A stretch of 44,366 nucleotides of DNA from CAZNUP01 sp964609775 (lineage in GTDB: Bacteria; Patescibacteriota; Microgenomatia; JAMCZE01): assembly GCA_964609775.1 (NCBI GenBank), contig CAZSSJ010000007.1, positions 1 through 44,366 on the forward strand, read 5' to 3'. The notes beneath the pieces were generated by a model. That model worked only from the letters and a program-made list of their open reading frames with translations. It ran no database searches and was not told where the DNA came from. This document shows positions 1-7,483 of this stretch, piece by piece (the first letter of the stretch is position 1; every line of letters begins with the position of its first letter). The translations under genes and the position numbers were made by a program.

Positions 1-78
1 CATCACTAGTGTCCCCAAAATTAGGAAATAGGCACGAAGTTTATGAAGTGATAGAGTCAGGAGTTTTGGCGACAGATT

Positions 79-750
79 CTAAAGGACTTTTCGGGGAAGA
101 CGATAGATATAAACCCCACTTGCCACACTCAAAACTCCCATAATTAAAAACAGCGGGTCGAAGCCGAACTTGGTCACAATAGCACCGCCGACGACTGCAC
201 CAGCTGCAGCTGTAAAGTAATTCATTGATTCCCAGGCCCCCCACTGACTGCCGATGTTGTCATCGTCAAGATGCTTAGAATAGACCGCGTCGAAAGCTGG
301 GACATAAATGGCCTCGCCAAAACCAATAATGATCTGCGCCAATAGAAGGGTCCACATGGAGCTAACAAGCAGGTAAAACAAAAAGCCCAGTCCCATGATG
401 ATGTAACCAAATACCAAAATTAATTCCTGTTCTTTAACCCGGTCAGTTATTTTTCCAGAAATGAGCACGGTGAAACCGGCAGCTAACGAAAAGGCGGCGC
501 CGGCAAGGCTGGCATCCAGCAGGTCACCACCAACCTGATCCACGAACAGGGCATAGATCGGGCCGAGCATGGCGCTGGCCAGAAGAATCATGCCGTTTGT
601 CAAAAGAAGGATATGAAGTGGCTTTTTAAATATGAACTTATCGATTCGAGGGACCTGAAAGTAGCTTAAATAGCGAAGGTGATTTCTTTTCCGCAGCCGG
701 CCTTTAAGCTGGATGTCATGAGCCAGCCGTTCATCCTCTTCGAGGTTCAT
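79..750 (-). CDS. Half-size MFS transporter
   Basis: A 223-residue membrane protein with about six hydrophobic helices, after a charged cytoplasmic N-terminus of about 40 residues. The loop GKITDRVKEQ near residue 100 resembles MFS motif A (G-x3-D-R-x-G-R/K), and the helix pattern fits the N-terminal half of a major facilitator. A normal MFS protein has about 400 residues and 12 helices, so this is either a half-size transporter that would need to dimerise or a truncated gene. The frame is open throughout and ends in a proper stop, with no sign of a second half in the 78 bases to the window edge. On the coding strand a TTGAAA / CAAAAT pair lies just upstream, the -10 six bases from the ATG. 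The substrate cannot be predicted. Confidence 0.75.
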   Translation of the reverse strand: MNLEEDERLAHDIQLKGRLRKRNHLRYLSYFQVPRIDKFIFKKPLHILLLTNGMILLASAMLGPIYALFVDQVGGDLLDASLAGAAFSLAAGFTVLISGKITDRVKEQELILVFGYIIMGLGFLFYLLVSSMWTLLLAQIIIGFGEAIYVPAFDAVYSKHLDDDNIGSQWGAWESMNYFTAAAGAVVGGAIVTKFGFDPLFLIMGVLSVASGVYIYRLPRKVL

Positions 751-845
751 GTTTTAATTTTGTCATAGGAACTGGAACTATTTCAAGAGAGGCTTATCTA
801 TTGGGCGTATTTTTAAGCCCGCAGCGAAGCGAGGACTGCAAGATG

Positions 846-3800
846 CTATGCACCGCAGAGCATTTTGTATTCACAGTTTTCGCAGAAAATATTTCGGCTG
901 CAGGCGAAGCCGGAGGCTTCGATTTCGTCACGAATTCTTAAGAGATCTTGTTTAGCCAGTTCCAATTGTTCTGGACTACGAGTGGTAGAGATTTTAGTAG
1001 CAGTATCGAAATAGTAGAAAGACAGGGAAATCTGGTCGGTATTTTTGTTGAGAATACCTTTATCAGTGGCCGCCAAAGCATAGATGGTCATTTGGAGATC
1101 AGCATCTATATCTCTTTGTGATGGGACATTGGCGCCGGTTTTGTAGTCAATGATTTCAATTTTTCCGTCTCCGAGGTCGTCAACCCGGTCAATTTTGCCG
1201 AGGATTTTCAGGGGAAACTTTTCGGACGGGACTTGTCCTGAGCCTGTCGAATGGATCCAAAAGTTAAAGGATTTTTCCAAGAGGATGGCGTTGCAATTCT
1301 GATGCAGGCCGTCATTGAGATAGGCTTCCAAAAATCTTTGAGCCTTTTCTTTAGTTTCCTCTTCATGCTTTTTGCTTTCATAGCCTTGTTTAATCCAATT
1401 AGCGTCAAGGAGCTTAAAAAGGAAATCTTTTTCCGTGCCCCTGTCTCCTTTTGTCCCGGAATTATTGAGCCCCTGGTAAAAGTCCTTCAAAGCAAGATGA
1501 ATGGAGTTGCCCATGGCCTGAGCGGCCGTCATTGGGGTGGGGATTTTTAAAATGCTGCGGAGTTTGTAGTGCAAGGGGCAAAGGCGGAAAGTGTCAATAG
1601 CTGAGTAGGAGAGAAAATCAACTTTGTAGTTCATCGCTGATCGTTCATCGTTTATCGCAGACTCTTCTTTGGGTCTGCTCCATTCAAAAAGAGGAAGTTG
1701 TTTTTCTTTTTTGCCCGCCAGAACGGCTTCTTCCCAGTTCTCGCCGAGACTCTCACCAATGAAGGGCGACATTTTGCGTTCGCGCTTGCCTTCGCCATAG
1801 AAATTGGCCACCGAATAGATGAGCTTTTTTTCGGCGCGGGTGATGCCAACATAAAATAGCCGTCGTTCTTCCTGGAGATGAAAGTCGCCTTCAGGGAGAG
1901 TTTCTTTCTCCCGAATCAGCTCATCAGGGATGGGAATTTGCTCCCGGCGCTCCCGGCTCGGGAAGCGGCCCTCGATCAGATTGACGAGAAAGACGACGGG
2001 GAATTCCAGACCCTTGGCCGAATGGACAGTCAAAATGTTGACGGCGTCGTTGGCGGACCAGTCGATTTCTGCCGCCAGCGGCGATTCGCCCATGTCCATA
2101 GCCAGGTCAAGATAGTCGACAACAGCAAAAACAGAAGCGTCCTGGTGAGTAGCTTCATAGGTTTTAAGCCGGTCGAAGAATTTGGTCATGTTCAACGCCT
2201 GGTGCTCTTCAATCTGGGTTTTAAAATCGACAATTTTTTTAAGCAGGCTGGAGTCTTCGAGGAAATAATAGAGAAGCTGGCCGGCGGTTTCTTTGGGAAC
2301 CAGTTTTTGGTGACGATGGATCATGTCAACAATTCTTGTCACTTTTTCCTTCGTGGCATTATCAATTAGTCCTGTTTGTCCGATTTGGCTAATTTGTTCA
2401 AGGGTTTCAAATAGAGAAGAGTTTGTCTTTTTCCCTTGATTTAAGATTGCAATCAAATCGCGCGGAGAAATGCTCCAAATGTCCATCGTCAAAACGCGAA
2501 ACAGGCTTTGGGAATCGGTGAAGTCGGCCAGGACTTTGAGGTAGGCGATTAAATCTTTAATTTCGCTCTTCCGGAAGAGCTGGCCGGGACCAAGAAACTG
2601 GAATGGGATCCTCGCCCGCTCCAATGCTCTAATAAAAGGTTCTGAGTGATTGTTCGCCCGAACGAGAATGGCAAAATCTGAATACTTTCTTCCCCTGATT
2701 CTTGATGCCTGATTCTTGATGCTTGTGACAACTGCTTCTGCTTCCTCCTCGACCCGGTCAACTTTGATGAGTTCGATCGGCTCGCTTTTCCGGCCTTCAA
2801 GGCTTTTGAGGTTTTTGTCAATTTTCAGTTGGGCTTCGAGAGTGTAGGGGTCGTTGTGTTTAATCAAACGGTAAGCGGCGTCAAGAACGGTTTGGTCACA
2901 CCGGTAGCTCAAGGTAAGAACCACTTGCTTAGCCATCGGATAGTCTTTCATGAACGAAAGGATGTTTGATATTGCGGCGCCCCTAAATTTGTAGATGCTT
3001 TGGCTATCATCCCCCACGACAGTCAGATTACTGTTATGCTCCGGAGGAACCAGAAGTTTAATCAGTTCATATTGGGCGAAGTTAGTGTCCTGGAACTCGT
3101 CGACGAGAATAAATTTAAATTGTTTTTGATATTGTGCCAAAATCGATTTTCGCTGGCGAAAAAGTTTGAGAGTGTTGCCGATTAAATCAGAAAAATCCAT
3201 AACCCCTTCGGCGGTTTTGAGTTGCTCATACTGTTTGTAGGCATTGGCTAATTCCTGGTATTTTTGGGCTTCTTCGTCAAGGTTAAAATTCTCAGAAGAA
3301 TTACCGAAATTCGCAGAACCATTTTCGGCGAATTTCTGTTTTTGTTCAGCGAATTTTAGATAATCGTCAACAGACACATCTTCATCTTTAAGCCGGTCAA
3401 AATGGGAGATGAGGCCTTCAATAAATTTGTACGGATTACCGGATGGGCGAAAATATTTGAGATCAAATTTCCAGAAGTTTTTTTTAATGAACTGAAACGT
3501 TTCGGCGTCGGACATTAATTTGAAGGACGGGTTGAGGCCAATGTGCAGGGCTTCATATTTGAGAATCCGGTCGGCAAAGGAGTGGAAAGTGCTGATCCAT
3601 AGACCAAACGTACCATACGGGAGTGCCACATCCACCCGTTCCTCCATTTCCCGGGCAGCTTTTTCGGTGAAGGTCAGAGCCAAAATTTCTTCTGGTTTAG
3701 CGAGCCCTTCGGTGATAATTCTTTTAATTCTTTCGGTGACGACAGTGGTTTTGCCAGTGCCCGCGCCGGCGATAATCAGGAGTGGCCAGCCGGCATGATT

Positions 3801-3851
3801 AACAGCTTCGAGTTGCTGAGGGTTCAAGTCCTTTTTTGAAGAATTAGCCAT
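846..3851 (-). CDS. UvrD-like helicase fused to Fe-S RecB nuclease
   Basis: A 1001-residue superfamily 1A helicase. Visible motifs: Walker A GAGTGKT (29-35), motif II VDEFQDTN (about 250), motif III GDDSQSIYKFRGA (about 278), motif V TVHSAKGLEF (about 605) and motif VI FYVGITRAEK (about 661). The C-terminus carries a PD-(D/E)XK nuclease of RecB/AddB type with core EIIDYKTG (about 895). A Cys in FRLCPLHY (about 760) and the C-terminal cysteines of FCENCEYKMLC have the layout of the 4Fe-4S staple of AddB-type nucleases. The protein probably processes DNA ends in recombination and repair. The gene carries at least four in-frame short repeats (1232-1254, 1627-1661, 2695-2722, 3306-3336). The start is supported by a strong promoter 8 nt upstream. 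Confidence 0.93.
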   Translation of the reverse strand: MANSSKKDLNPQQLEAVNHAGWPLLIIAGAGTGKTTVVTERIKRIITEGLAKPEEILALTFTEKAAREMEERVDVALPYGTFGLWISTFHSFADRILKYEALHIGLNPSFKLMSDAETFQFIKKNFWKFDLKYFRPSGNPYKFIEGLISHFDRLKDEDVSVDDYLKFAEQKQKFAENGSANFGNSSENFNLDEEAQKYQELANAYKQYEQLKTAEGVMDFSDLIGNTLKLFRQRKSILAQYQKQFKFILVDEFQDTNFAQYELIKLLVPPEHNSNLTVVGDDSQSIYKFRGAAISNILSFMKDYPMAKQVVLTLSYRCDQTVLDAAYRLIKHNDPYTLEAQLKIDKNLKSLEGRKSEPIELIKVDRVEEEAEAVVTSIKNQASRIRGRKYSDFAILVRANNHSEPFIRALERARIPFQFLGPGQLFRKSEIKDLIAYLKVLADFTDSQSLFRVLTMDIWSISPRDLIAILNQGKKTNSSLFETLEQISQIGQTGLIDNATKEKVTRIVDMIHRHQKLVPKETAGQLLYYFLEDSSLLKKIVDFKTQIEEHQALNMTKFFDRLKTYEATHQDASVFAVVDYLDLAMDMGESPLAAEIDWSANDAVNILTVHSAKGLEFPVVFLVNLIEGRFPSRERREQIPIPDELIREKETLPEGDFHLQEERRLFYVGITRAEKKLIYSVANFYGEGKRERKMSPFIGESLGENWEEAVLAGKKEKQLPLFEWSRPKEESAINDERSAMNYKVDFLSYSAIDTFRLCPLHYKLRSILKIPTPMTAAQAMGNSIHLALKDFYQGLNNSGTKGDRGTEKDFLFKLLDANWIKQGYESKKHEEETKEKAQRFLEAYLNDGLHQNCNAILLEKSFNFWIHSTGSGQVPSEKFPLKILGKIDRVDDLGDGKIEIIDYKTGANVPSQRDIDADLQMTIYALAATDKGILNKNTDQISLSFYYFDTATKISTTRSPEQLELAKQDLLRIRDEIEASGFACSRNIFCENCEYKMLCGA
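1232..1254 (-). repeat. CTTGTCCTGAGC interspersed repeat in helicase-nuclease
   Basis: CTTGTCCTGAGCCTGTCGAA followed by TGG (plus-strand reading) encodes HSTGSGQV in frame on the minus strand. A sister copy is in lepA at 31613-31636. From memory this is a repeat found in many environmental bacterial genomes. Confidence 0.75.
1627..1661 (-). repeat. GCTGATCG interspersed repeat in helicase-nuclease
   Basis: TAGTTCATCGCTGATCGTTC followed by ATCGTTTATCGCAGA encodes SAINDERSAMNY in frame between the helicase and nuclease domains. Confidence 0.8.
2695..2722 (-). repeat. Exact 14-bp tandem duplication in helicase-nuclease
   Basis: CTGATTCTTGATGC occurs twice back to back (2695-2708, 2709-2722), encoding part of SIKNQASRI. 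The frame is kept because the segment as a whole adds a multiple of three. Confidence 0.75.
3306..3336 (-). repeat. Palindrome in helicase-nuclease
   Basis: GAAATTCGC (3306-3314) and GCGAATTTC (3328-3336) are perfect inverted arms around 13 bases. The surrounding polar stretch (KFAENGSANFGNSSENFN) is unlike the rest of the helicase and looks inserted. Confidence 0.6.
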
Positions 3852-3859
3852 CGGGCTTC

Positions 3860-3888
3860 AATATAGTCAGACAGGCCTTTTTTGACAA
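3860..3888 (-). promoter_or_regulatory. Promoter of the helicase-nuclease gene
   Basis: On the minus strand TTGTCA (3883-3888), a 17-nt spacer and TATATT (3860-3865) precede the ATG at 3851 by 8 nt. Transcription would start at or within a base or two of the start codon, giving a leaderless message. Confidence 0.7.
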
Positions 3889-3904
3889 GGGTTGAATTAA
3901 GTTA

Positions 3905-3921
3905 TTCCACTATGGGTGGAA
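3905..3921. repeat. Small perfect inverted repeat
   Basis: TTCCAC (3905-3910) and GTGGAA (3916-3921) flank the loop TATGG in the 160-nt gap between the divergent helicase and anchored-protein genes. No T-tract follows, so an operator or neutral hairpin is as likely as a terminator. I see no gene in this gap. Confidence 0.35.
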
Positions 3922-4010
3922 CTTATAAGTTGGAAGCAAATACATCAAGCAGAATCAAAAGGCTGACAAGATTCGTTGACTTATGACTCCAGAAGTAGGA
4001 AGATAAATGT

Positions 4011-5039
4011 ATGAAGAGCCGAAAAGGGAATGTTTTTCTTGTTCTTGCCGGTGTTTTGGCAATTCTCGCTTTTGCCGTTGGCGGCTATTTGTATCTCAGC
4101 GGCGCTCAAGAAAAACCCCCAAAAGAAATTTCTTGGGAAGAATGTATCAAATTGCCAGGGGCAAAAGTTCAATATTCTTATCCCGGGCAGTGTGTTACTT
4201 CCGATGGGCAAAAGGCCATCCAGCCGCTTTCAGATGAGGAAAAGAAAAAATTAGAACCACCGAGTGAGACGTCGAGTTGGAAAACCTATGTGAACGCGAG
4301 TCTTCAATTTCAGTTTAATTATCCCGCAAGTTGGAAAATCAGAGAAACTGATCTGACAGAGTTTTATGATTCTTCAATAAGAATAAAGGTTGCTGTTCAC
4401 AAGAATACTAATTCGAAAATTCTGGACGAGATCTGGGAGGTTAAAAATTGTGACGGAGAGGAACCGTTCATTTTTTGTGATCCCCAGCCTTTCACTGATA
4501 TCAAAACACTTACAAGAAATGGTGTTTCGATCTACTGGCGACTGGATGGAAGCAGTTTTGCCCACGCGTTCATACCAACAAAAAACGAATTATCGGTAGT
4601 AGAAATCTATACGCTTTCCCCGAAGGATAATCCCCTGCTTGATCAAATTCTTTCCACCTTCAAATTTCTCGATCCGGGAGATGAGAAAAACGATCAGCAA
4701 AATTTGCCTGCGCCTTACCCAAAGGTTAAATGGCTTGAGCCGAAGGCTGTAGATTATCCCTTCCGAACTAAAGACAATTTCGTGGAATTGAAATCAGTTG
4801 AAGTTGAGTCGGAAACCTTGAGCAATATCTCAGTCTGGAACGAAATCATTGATTATTACCATGCACAATTCATTAAACTTGGTTGGAAAGAAGACTCATG
4901 GGCAACAGCTGATGGTCCGAACGGCTCATTGAGACAATATTCAAAAAATGGAAATTTTGCAGAGGTCCGCTTTAATTTTATTGCCACCTCCGCCCCGCAA
5001 CCAACCAGTCTTAAAGCATTTGTTGTGTATTCGAAATGA
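4011..5039 (+). CDS. Membrane-anchored PsbP-like protein, paralog 1
   Basis: A 342-residue protein with a short basic N-terminus (MKSRKGN), one hydrophobic helix (about residues 8-30), then an exported domain. Residues 40-75 hold a two-cysteine module (SWEECIKLPGA, then YPGQCVTSDGQ) shared with the genes at 5846 and 7480. The next part (WKTYVNASLQFQFNYPASWKI) begins a PsbP-like fold; such domains are common in exported bacterial proteins of unknown role. Paralog 1 alone has an extra C-terminal domain of about 110 residues. A GGAAG stretch 8 nt before the ATG may be a weak ribosome site, and TTGACT at 3976-3981 may belong to a promoter. No enzymatic residues are evident; function unknown. Confidence 0.85.
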   Translation: MKSRKGNVFLVLAGVLAILAFAVGGYLYLSGAQEKPPKEISWEECIKLPGAKVQYSYPGQCVTSDGQKAIQPLSDEEKKKLEPPSETSSWKTYVNASLQFQFNYPASWKIRETDLTEFYDSSIRIKVAVHKNTNSKILDEIWEVKNCDGEEPFIFCDPQPFTDIKTLTRNGVSIYWRLDGSSFAHAFIPTKNELSVVEIYTLSPKDNPLLDQILSTFKFLDPGDEKNDQQNLPAPYPKVKWLEPKAVDYPFRTKDNFVELKSVEVESETLSNISVWNEIIDYYHAQFIKLGWKEDSWATADGPNGSLRQYSKNGNFAEVRFNFIATSAPQPTSLKAFVVYSK

Positions 5040-5135
5040 CGTCCTCCCCGCTACTCCAAATTTTTTCTGATTCCTGCGCCCCGTCGATTTTTGAAGAAAG
5101 GATATATATTGAGAACGCAGGTTTAGGCATGGTTG

Positions 5136-5164
5136 TTGACAATTTTGTATTGTTATTGTATCAT
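5136..5164 (+). promoter_or_regulatory. Promoter of toxin-antitoxin pair 1
   Basis: TTGACA (5136-5141), a 17-nt spacer, TATCAT (5159-5164), then 7 nt to the ATG at 5172. It is a near-consensus sigma-70 promoter placed so that the mRNA would begin at the start codon. Spacing and boxes are identical to those before 6770. Confidence 0.8.
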
Positions 5165-5175
5165 AATTGTTATGA
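5161..5175 (+). promoter_or_regulatory. Putative antitoxin operator 1
   Basis: An inverted repeat TCATA-N5-TATGA has one arm on the -10 box and the other on the start codon. The same TCATA-N5-TATGA lies at the same place in the second toxin-antitoxin promoter (6759-6773). AbrB-type antitoxins usually repress their own operon, so this is a plausible autoregulatory site. Confidence 0.5.
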
Positions 5176-5405
5176 CAGCAACAATAGCAATCACGAGTAA
5201 TTGGCAGCTGCATGTGCCGGTGGCAGCCAGAAAAATGCTGAGGATGAAAAAGCCCGGAGTGGTGACCGTCAGAGCAAAATCAGGGCAGATGATAATTACG
5301 CCCAAAAAAAGCAGAATTCTGACTTTGGGCGGATCACTGAACAAAAACTTCAGGCGTAAGCCGGTTGACGTAGACAAAATTCGAGACTCGATTGACTATT
5401 CATAG
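5172..5405 (+). CDS. AbrB/MazE-type antitoxin (VapB-like) 1
   Basis: A 77-residue protein with a swapped-hairpin AbrB-like start: alternating hydrophobic strands ITSNWQLHVPVAARKML, then V-T-V-R-A and MIITPKKSR. The basic C-terminal tail would bind and neutralise the toxin. The ATG at 5172 is preferred over an upstream TTG (5133) because the latter lies inside the -35 region, while the ATG sits 7 nt behind the -10 box. The stop TAG is followed immediately by the toxin ATG (zero gap), a normal antitoxin-toxin order. AbrB-type antitoxins bind their own promoter, and an inverted repeat is present there. Confidence 0.85.
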   Translation: MTATIAITSNWQLHVPVAARKMLRMKKPGVVTVRAKSGQMIITPKKSRILTLGGSLNKNFRRKPVDVDKIRDSIDYS

Positions 5406-5849
5406 ATGACGAAGGTTTTTCTGGACACTAACGTTTGGCTCCGCTTTTTTCTTAAAGATACAGATCAATTCCGCCCTGTTGAGAATTTAATCTCCCAGAT
5501 TGAGGAAGGCAGGTTTCTGGCATATACCTCAAGCATTGTTTTTCTGGAGATTGTTTTTGTTCTGGAGAAAACATACGGACTTTCCGGAAAGCAAATTCTT
5601 GACTATTTGGACTCGATTAAAGAAGTCCGAAATATCACTCTTCTGGAAAAAACAGACACTCCCCTGGCGATTGAGTATTTCCAGAAATATGGAATTAAAT
5701 ATGCTGATTGTTTAATCGCCTCGCAAATCAGAAAAGGGATGATTTTGGTCAGTTTTGACAAGGAGTTTTTGAAGATTAAGGAGATTAATGTTAAAACCCC
5801 TGATCAGGTTGAAATTCAGGTCCATCGTGAGATAATGGAGTCAGAATGA
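5406..5849 (+). CDS. PIN-domain toxin (VapC-like) 1
   Basis: A 147-residue PIN-domain ribonuclease. The acidic metal-binding residues expected of the fold are present: D7 (FLDTN), E48 (FLEIV), D101 (YADCLIA) and D118 (SFDKEF). VapC toxins cleave tRNA or rRNA and are held inactive by the antitoxin encoded just upstream. Its stop codon overlaps the start of the next anchored protein (ATGA at 5846-5849), so the toxin and anchored paralog 2 are probably translationally coupled and form one operon. That linkage of a toxin to a surface protein is unusual. Confidence 0.92.
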   Translation: MTKVFLDTNVWLRFFLKDTDQFRPVENLISQIEEGRFLAYTSSIVFLEIVFVLEKTYGLSGKQILDYLDSIKEVRNITLLEKTDTPLAIEYFQKYGIKYADCLIASQIRKGMILVSFDKEFLKIKEINVKTPDQVEIQVHREIMESE

Positions 5850-6706
5850 ATTTCCGAAAAGGAAATATTGCTCTAGTTTTTCTGCCGATTTTGTTGGTTG
5901 CTTTTATTGGCGTTGGTGGATATCTCTATTGGCAAAAACAAAATAAAGCTGCACCGTCTCTGGCCTGGGAAGAGTGTCTCAAAACCCCCGGAGCAACGGC
6001 AACGTATTCCTATCCAGGAACCTGCTCCACCCCCGACGGCCGAAATGTCATTCAACCGCTCATAGAGGAAGAAAAGAATAATTTGCAGCCTCCAGAAGAT
6101 ATAGTCGGTTGGAAAACTTATACAAACACCAAGTATGGTTATCAGATTAAATATCCTGATAGTTGGAGTGCTCCCCAATTAATTACCCCATGTCCTGGAG
6201 GATTAACAGCGGGGTGTCCAGGCCACCAAGCACAAGAAAACAGCACCGGGAGTGTAGCTTTTGGCAGCTTTGACAAGATAAAGCCGGACGGCATTACTCT
6301 TTCAGTCAGAGAAGGATTTTATGGCACCCTGGACCAATGGGTACCGAAAATTTCAGATGGTTCCGCACTTCGCAAGACCAGCACTGTTGTCGACGGGGTA
6401 ACGGCTTATAAGCTGTCAGAAAACTCTCCCAAAAACGATCCGAATAGCTTCCAATACTGGCTTTACTTTATAAAAAATAAAGCCGCTTTTGAAATGATCA
6501 GCACACCAGGCTTCGATGGAAACGACTTTGACCAAATCCTCTCCGCTTTCAAATTTATTGATCAGGCTCAGAGTCAGGATTCTTGTCAGACAGACAATGA
6601 CTGCCCGGTTAATTTTGTGTGTGAGCGGGCCGGTGGGACAACACAATGTCAGGGATGTGTCTTACCTAAAAATTGTTGGCCAAAAGGCCATCCACCCTTA
6701 CCCTAA
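5846..6706 (+). CDS. Membrane-anchored PsbP-like protein, paralog 2
   Basis: A 286-residue paralog of the proteins at 4011 and 7480: short N-terminus FRKGN, one transmembrane helix (about 8-28), the two-cysteine module (LAWEECLKTPGA, YPGTCSTPDGR), then the PsbP-like start WKTYTNTKYGYQIKYP. It differs in a Cys-rich C-terminus (CQTDNDCPVNFVC, CQGCVLPKNC) that recalls the C-x5-C motif of the surface proteins at 24627 and 23183. The start codon overlaps the preceding PIN toxin stop by four bases, which fixes the start. Exported and probably disulfide-bonded; function unknown. Confidence 0.85.
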   Translation: MNFRKGNIALVFLPILLVAFIGVGGYLYWQKQNKAAPSLAWEECLKTPGATATYSYPGTCSTPDGRNVIQPLIEEEKNNLQPPEDIVGWKTYTNTKYGYQIKYPDSWSAPQLITPCPGGLTAGCPGHQAQENSTGSVAFGSFDKIKPDGITLSVREGFYGTLDQWVPKISDGSALRKTSTVVDGVTAYKLSENSPKNDPNSFQYWLYFIKNKAAFEMISTPGFDGNDFDQILSAFKFIDQAQSQDSCQTDNDCPVNFVCERAGGTTQCQGCVLPKNCWPKGHPPLP

Positions 6707-6733
6707 TGCGACTAAGAGAATCTTAGCTTCAAT

Positions 6734-6762
6734 TTGACATTTTTTCTGACATCTGATATCAT
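6734..6762 (+). promoter_or_regulatory. Promoter of toxin-antitoxin pair 2
   Basis: TTGACA (6734-6739), 17 nt, TATCAT (6757-6762), then 7 nt to the ATG at 6770. Every element and distance matches the promoter at 5136-5164, although the antitoxins differ in sequence. Confidence 0.8.
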
Positions 6763-6773
6763 ACGCGGTATGA
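6759..6773 (+). promoter_or_regulatory. Putative antitoxin operator 2
   Basis: TCATA (6759-6763), CGCGG, TATGA (6769-6773): a perfect inverted repeat linking the -10 box and the start codon, in the same register as the one at 5161-5175. Confidence 0.5.
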
Positions 6774-7051
6774 CCGCTACACTATCCATTCGACCACGAA
6801 GACAGGTTACTTTTCCGGAAAAGTTTCTGCGAGCGGTGGGAGCTAGTGTGGGAGATCAACTGGAAGCAAATATCAAAGACAATCAAATTGTTCTTAAAAC
6901 AAAAAAGAAAATTTTTTTGGATGCTTTAGGGGAAATTCAAAAAGCAGTAAAGGAAAGTGGAATATCTGAAAAGGAAATGCAAGACAGCCTTAAACAAATC
7001 CGGAGAGATATCTATGAAAAAAAATACTCCAAAGGTCTTTCTGGACAGTAA
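6770..7051 (+). CDS. AbrB-type antitoxin (VapB-like) 2
   Basis: A 93-residue protein with an AbrB/SpoVT-like N-terminal half (TLSIRPRRQVTFPEKFLRAVGA followed by GDQLEANIKDNQIVLK) and a helical, charged C-terminal half (FLDALGEIQKAVKESGISEK) that probably wraps the toxin. The ATG at 6770 is chosen because it lies 7 nt behind a -10 box; an in-frame TTG at 6734 would fall in the -35 hexamer. The 3' end overlaps the toxin gene by 38 nt. Confidence 0.85.
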   Translation: MTATLSIRPRRQVTFPEKFLRAVGASVGDQLEANIKDNQIVLKTKKKIFLDALGEIQKAVKESGISEKEMQDSLKQIRRDIYEKKYSKGLSGQ

Positions 7052-7442
7052 TATCTGGTTCTCACTCATTTATGGCTCGGAAAACTGCTCAAAAATAATT
7101 ACTGCCCACATCGAAAAGAGGATTGCCGGGATAATTTCCAGTCAGGTGCTCGAAGAGTCAATCCGTAATATTGTTAAAAAAATCCCCACCAAATTGGCCA
7201 CTTTTGAAAGTTTAATTTCTGCAAACCCTCCCAAAGTTGTTTCATCTTCGCAAACCATTGGCCCCAGAATTCAAAGCTTGGTGAGCCCGGAGGATCAACC
7301 AATTTTTAGCTCGGCGCTGGATGCGGAAGTTGACTACTTCATCACGGGAAATATCAAAGACTTCAAGCGTGACAAATTGGAAAAATTGACCAAAATTAAA
7401 GTTCTCACTCCAGCTGAGGCAGTCAAGGTCTTTAAATTGTAG
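7014..7442 (+). CDS. PIN-domain toxin (COG1569-like) 2
   Basis: A 142-residue PIN-family protein of the COG1569 type. D11 (VFLDSN), E47/E48, D94 (SPEDQPIFSSALD) and the segment VDYFITGNIKDF provide the usual acidic pocket. This subfamily is distinct from the toxins at 5406 and 8738. The start at 7014 (MKKNTPKVFLD) is preferred over a TTG at 6957 because the PIN fold begins there; GGAGAG lies 7 nt upstream inside the antitoxin gene. It is the partner of the antitoxin at 6770. Confidence 0.87.
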   Translation: MKKNTPKVFLDSNIWFSLIYGSENCSKIITAHIEKRIAGIISSQVLEESIRNIVKKIPTKLATFESLISANPPKVVSSSQTIGPRIQSLVSPEDQPIFSSALDAEVDYFITGNIKDFKRDKLEKLTKIKVLTPAEAVKVFKL

Positions 7443-7461
7443 TTGAATTTCCTAATTGAAG

Positions 7462-7483
7462 TGAGACAATGGAATCAGAATGA
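7462..7483 (+). repeat. Remnant of toxin-1 3' end before paralog 3
   Basis: GAGACAATGGAATCAGAATG just before the paralog-3 start nearly repeats GAGATAATGGAGTCAGAATG at 5830-5849, which is the last codons of PIN toxin 1 plus the start of paralog 2. The tail E-x-MESE-stop can still be read here although the adjacent toxin is unrelated. This marks a duplication that carried a piece of the old toxin gene with the anchored protein. Confidence 0.6.

Noticed and set aside
1..78. Gene fragment at the left edge
   Set aside because: No frame with recognisable sequence is visible in these bases.
5847..5849. Recoded UGA (code 25) as in Gracilibacteria
   Set aside because: TGA ends this toxin gene and several others at the expected length, with the next gene overlapping it, so it is a normal stop.
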